From Actinomycetota bacterium (lineage in GTDB: Bacteria > Actinomycetota > Thermoleophilia > Gaiellales > Gaiellaceae): a stretch of DNA of 5,809 nt. The position numbers and the translations under genes are program-made. The notes beneath the pieces were generated by a model that saw only the letters and a program-made list of their open reading frames with translations, ran no database searches and was not told where the DNA came from. This document shows positions 3,480-5,809 of this stretch, in pieces. The DNA lies in NCBI GenBank assembly GCA_013696185.1, contig JACCZA010000306.1:1-5809 (forward strand), read 5' to 3'. How positions within the stretch are numbered: position 1 is the stretch's first letter; each line of letters starts with the position of its first letter.

Positions 3480-5809
3480 GCGCGGCGGGCTCGCCCCCGG
3501 GCAACGGCTCGGAGCGCCGCCGCGTCGTGCGCGGCTCGATCAACGACCGCAAGCGACGCCGCGAGCGACGCCGCGCGCAGGCCTCGAACAGGCGCCGCAC
3601 CGCCCTCGTGCTCGGCGCCCTCGCCGTCGTCTCGCTCGCCGGCGTGCTCGCGCTGGGGACGCTGACCGGAGCCGCGGCGCTCGCGAGCTGCGACCTCTCG
3701 ACGCTCCGCCCCGTGCGGATCGGCCAGAACTCCTTCGTCTACGCAGCCGACGGATCGCTGCTCGGCTCCATCCCCGCGGAGCGGAACCGCCAGCCGATCT
3801 CGCTCCGCCAGAGCGGGCCCTGGCTCGCGAAGGCGACGGTGGCGATCGAGGACCGGCGCTTCTACCGGCACGACGGCATCGACGCCGAGGCGATCGCGCG
3901 CGCGCTCGTGAAGGACGTCCGCGCCGGCAAGGTGGTCGAGGGCGGCTCGACGATCACGCAGCAGCTCGTGCGCAACCTCTACATCTCCAACGAGCGGACG
4001 CTCGAGCGCAAGGTGAAGGAGGCGTGCCTCGCGATCAAGCTCACGCGCAACCGCTCGAAGACGTGGATCCTCACGCAGTACGTGAACCAGGTCTACTACG
4101 GCAACCACGCCTACGGTGTCGAGGCCGCGTCGCAGACGTACTTCTCGAAGCCGGCGCGCGAGCTGAACCTGCCGCAGGCTGCGCTCCTGGCCGGCCTGCC
4201 GCAGCTGCCGACCGAGTACGACCCGGTGAAGAACGGGCCCGCGGCGAAGACACGCCGCAACCGTGTGCTCAAGGCCATGCTCGAGACGGGCGGCATCACG
4301 CGGGCGCAGTACCGCTGGGCCACGAGGCGGCCTCTGCGGCTCGAGCTCGGCCGGCTCTACACCCGCATCCGGGAGCCCTACTTCTTCGGCTACGTGCGCG
4401 ACGCGTTGATCGAGGCCTACGGCGCGAACCGGGTGCGCTCGGGCGGCCTGCGGGTCTACACGACGATCGACCGGCGCTTCCAGCGGATCGCGGTCGAGGC
4501 GATCAAGGGCATTCTCGACGAGCCAAGTGATCCGGCCGCAGCCCTCGTCTCGATCAACCCCGACAACGGCGCCATCCGGGCCATGGCGGCCGTCACGCCC
4601 CAGCGGCGGCGCAATCAGTACAACCTCGTCTCGCAGGCCCGCCGCCAGGCAGGCTCGACGTTCAAGACGTTCGTCCTGACCGCCGCGGTCGCCCAGGGAA
4701 TCAATCCCGCCACCACCTACTACCAGTCCGCGCCGCTCTCGGTGGAGCTGCCCGGCACGGAGGAGCCCTGGGAGCCGAAGACCTACGATCACACCTACGT
4801 CGGCTCGACGTCGATCGATCGGGCGACGCTCCGCTCGGACAACACCGTGTACGCGCGGCTGACGCTCGACCTCGGCGCGCAGAAGGTGGCGAGCATGGCG
4901 AAGCGCCTCGGCGTCCGCGCGCCGTTCGACGTCGTGCCCGCGATCGGGCTCGGCGCCGCCGACGTCTCTCCGCTCGAGATGGCCTCGGCCTATGCGACGC
5001 TCGCGGCCGGTGGGATCTACTCCGCGCCGACGGCGATCAGGCGGGTCCAGTTCCCGAACGGCAAGGTCGACTCGCGTCTCGGGACACCGCACCGCAAGCG
5101 GGTGATCGCCGACTGGGTGGCCGCCGAGGTGACGCGGGTACTCGAGGAGAACATGACCTCGGGCACGGGCACCCGCGCCTACTTCGGCCGCACCTCCGCC
5201 GGCAAGACGGGCACGACCGACAAGCACTCCGACGCCTGGTTCTGCGGGTACACGCCCGATCTGCAGACGACGGTCTGGGTCGGTTACCCGAGTGCGCAGA
5301 TCCCGATGCTGACGCAGTACTACGGCGGGCCCGTCGCGGGCGGCACCTTCCCCGCCGAGATCTGGAACCGCTTCATGCAGCGCGCGCTGCGCTTCGTGCC
5401 CGACCGCGACTTCCCCGAGCCGCAGAGCCAGCCGATCTGGCGCTCCTTCAAGGGCAAGTACGCCAACTCCTACTCCGACGACTCCTCATCGGGCGGCTAC
5501 TCCGACGACTCCGACTACGGCTACGACTCGGGCGCGGACGAGGAGCCGGCGACTTCGTCCCCGGCGACCACGGCGCAGGTGCCGTCCCCCGCACCGAGGA
5601 CGCCCCCGGCGCGGACGCCTCCGCCTGCCGCGACGCGAGCGACGCCCCGACCTGCACCGGCGTCGACCCTCGCGCCGCCGCCTCCACCTCCTCCGACAGA
5701 GCCGCCTCCGCCACCGCCTGTGACGACGACAGAGCCGCCGCCTCCACCCCCTCCGCCGCCGCCCCCGCCCGAGGGCGGGCTCTCGCCGTACCCGCGCGCG
5801 CGGCAGCGA
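3476..5809 (+). CDS. Class A penicillin-binding protein: transglycosylase/transpeptidase (partial, no stop in window)
   Basis: This bifunctional peptidoglycan synthase polymerises lipid II and cross-links the strands outside the membrane. The frame is open for 778 codons to the window edge. An Arg-rich cytoplasmic segment (14-41) precedes one membrane anchor (about 42-66). The GT51 domain shows E125-D-R-R-F-Y-R-H132, G156-G-S-T-I-T-Q-Q-L-V-R-N167, R178-K-V-K-E182, K195-T-W-I-L-T-Q-Y-V-N204, then a GVEAASQTYFSKP block. Glu125 is the expected catalytic base. The transpeptidase domain shows S394-T-F-K397 (acylated serine), S454-D-N456 and K577-T-G-T-T581, all intact. After about residue 663 comes an acidic Ser/Tyr/Asp stretch, then a Pro/Thr/Ala tail with runs of 7, 6 and 12 prolines. 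The ATG at 3476 overlaps the MscS stop and has GAGGGG at 3462-3467 with an eight-base spacer. The domain set matches PBP1A/PonA-type enzymes; an exact orthologue name is not safe. Confidence 0.95.
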   Translation, partial: MSAAGSPPGNGSERRRVVRGSINDRKRRRERRRAQASNRRRTALVLGALAVVSLAGVLALGTLTGAAALASCDLSTLRPVRIGQNSFVYAADGSLLGSIPAERNRQPISLRQSGPWLAKATVAIEDRRFYRHDGIDAEAIARALVKDVRAGKVVEGGSTITQQLVRNLYISNERTLERKVKEACLAIKLTRNRSKTWILTQYVNQVYYGNHAYGVEAASQTYFSKPARELNLPQAALLAGLPQLPTEYDPVKNGPAAKTRRNRVLKAMLETGGITRAQYRWATRRPLRLELGRLYTRIREPYFFGYVRDALIEAYGANRVRSGGLRVYTTIDRRFQRIAVEAIKGILDEPSDPAAALVSINPDNGAIRAMAAVTPQRRRNQYNLVSQARRQAGSTFKTFVLTAAVAQGINPATTYYQSAPLSVELPGTEEPWEPKTYDHTYVGSTSIDRATLRSDNTVYARLTLDLGAQKVASMAKRLGVRAPFDVVPAIGLGAADVSPLEMASAYATLAAGGIYSAPTAIRRVQFPNGKVDSRLGTPHRKRVIADWVAAEVTRVLEENMTSGTGTRAYFGRTSAGKTGTTDKHSDAWFCGYTPDLQTTVWVGYPSAQIPMLTQYYGGPVAGGTFPAEIWNRFMQRALRFVPDRDFPEPQSQPIWRSFKGKYANSYSDDSSSGGYSDDSDYGYDSGADEEPATSSPATTAQVPSPAPRTPPARTPPPAATRATPRPAPASTLAPPPPPPPTEPPPPPPVTTTEPPPPPPPPPPPPEGGLSPYPRARQR
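5471..5512 (+). repeat. Direct repeat in the acidic PBP linker
   Basis: The 15-base unit TACTCCGACGACTCC occurs exactly at 5471-5485 and 5498-5512, a 27-base period. It encodes Y-S-D-D-S twice in a nine-residue periodicity (YSDDSSSGG then YSDDSDYGY). It is coding, in frame with the PBP, and lies between the transpeptidase domain and the proline tail. A tandem duplication followed by divergence is the simple explanation. Confidence 0.7.
5675..5770 (+). repeat. Polyproline low-complexity tract in the PBP tail
   Basis: Three proline runs of 7 (5675-5695), 6 (5702-5719) and 12 (5735-5770) codons are separated by Thr-Glu and Val-Thr-Thr-Thr-Glu. ACAGAGCCGCC recurs at 5696-5706 and 5729-5739, a 33-base period that suggests module duplication. 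Of the 25 proline codons 12 are CCG, 7 CCT, 3 CCA and 3 CCC, whereas codons 1-662 of the same gene use CCT or CCA only twice. The tract is extracytoplasmic and intrinsically disordered by composition. Translating it would be expected to depend on elongation factor P. Confidence 0.85.

Noticed and set aside
4058..4087. Thr200 in place of Glu in the GT51 motif K-x-x-I-L-E-x-Y-x-N as a sign of a dead transglycosylase
   Set aside because: That position is not the catalytic glutamate, and I-L-T variants are familiar in actinobacterial class A PBPs. Glu125 and the R-K-V-K-E motif are intact, so activity is expected.
3470..5227. 585-codon minus-strand open frame opposite the PBP gene
   Set aside because: The plus strand carries an intact class A PBP with all catalytic motifs. 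The reverse frame is His/Arg/Asp-rich with no recognisable fold and has no ribosome site or neighbours in its direction, as expected of a GC-driven shadow.
5471..5770. Repeats in the PBP tail as a CRISPR array or mobile-element end
   Set aside because: The repeats are short, in frame, coding and without spacers or inverted ends. They are low-complexity protein repeats.

Overview
The window is very GC-rich, with strong G/C preference at third codon positions, GTG starts used beside ATG, and 4-bp stop/start overlaps. This suggests a high-GC Gram-positive (Actinomycetota). The pairing of a PIG-V-like mannosyltransferase with a class A penicillin-binding protein carrying an Arg-rich N-terminus and a Pro-rich C-terminus would suit Thermoleophilia or a related deep actinobacterial lineage. 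That placement is inference and not proven by any marker here.

The layout is two tightly packed gene groups transcribed away from each other from a 111-bp intergenic region (2643-2753). The leftward group, read from 2642 down to 1, holds a multi-pass PIG-V/GPI-mannosyltransferase-like membrane glycosyltransferase (2642-1404), a HAD-superfamily hydrolase with a haloacid-dehalogenase-like motif I (1407-769), a CPBP/CAAX-type intramembrane metalloprotease (772-71), and the first 27 codons of a probable exported protein (81-1) that runs off the left edge. The rightward group holds a small MscS-type mechanosensitive channel (2754-3479) and a bifunctional class A penicillin-binding protein (3476 to the right edge, no stop reached).

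Every junction is overlapping (GTGA, 11 bp, ATGA), so each group is probably one transcript with coupled translation. The rightward pair combines turgor relief (MscS) with peptidoglycan synthesis (PBP), a sensible envelope pairing. The leftward group is also envelope-centred (lipid-linked sugar transfer, membrane protease, exported protein), but nothing in the sequence proves that its members share a pathway. No tRNA, rRNA, CRISPR array, insertion sequence, attachment site or clear terminator was seen. I do not see a convincing undescribed system. The most notable points are the unusual PBP tail, the shortened MscS, the His-substituted HAD motif I and the compact divergent control region.
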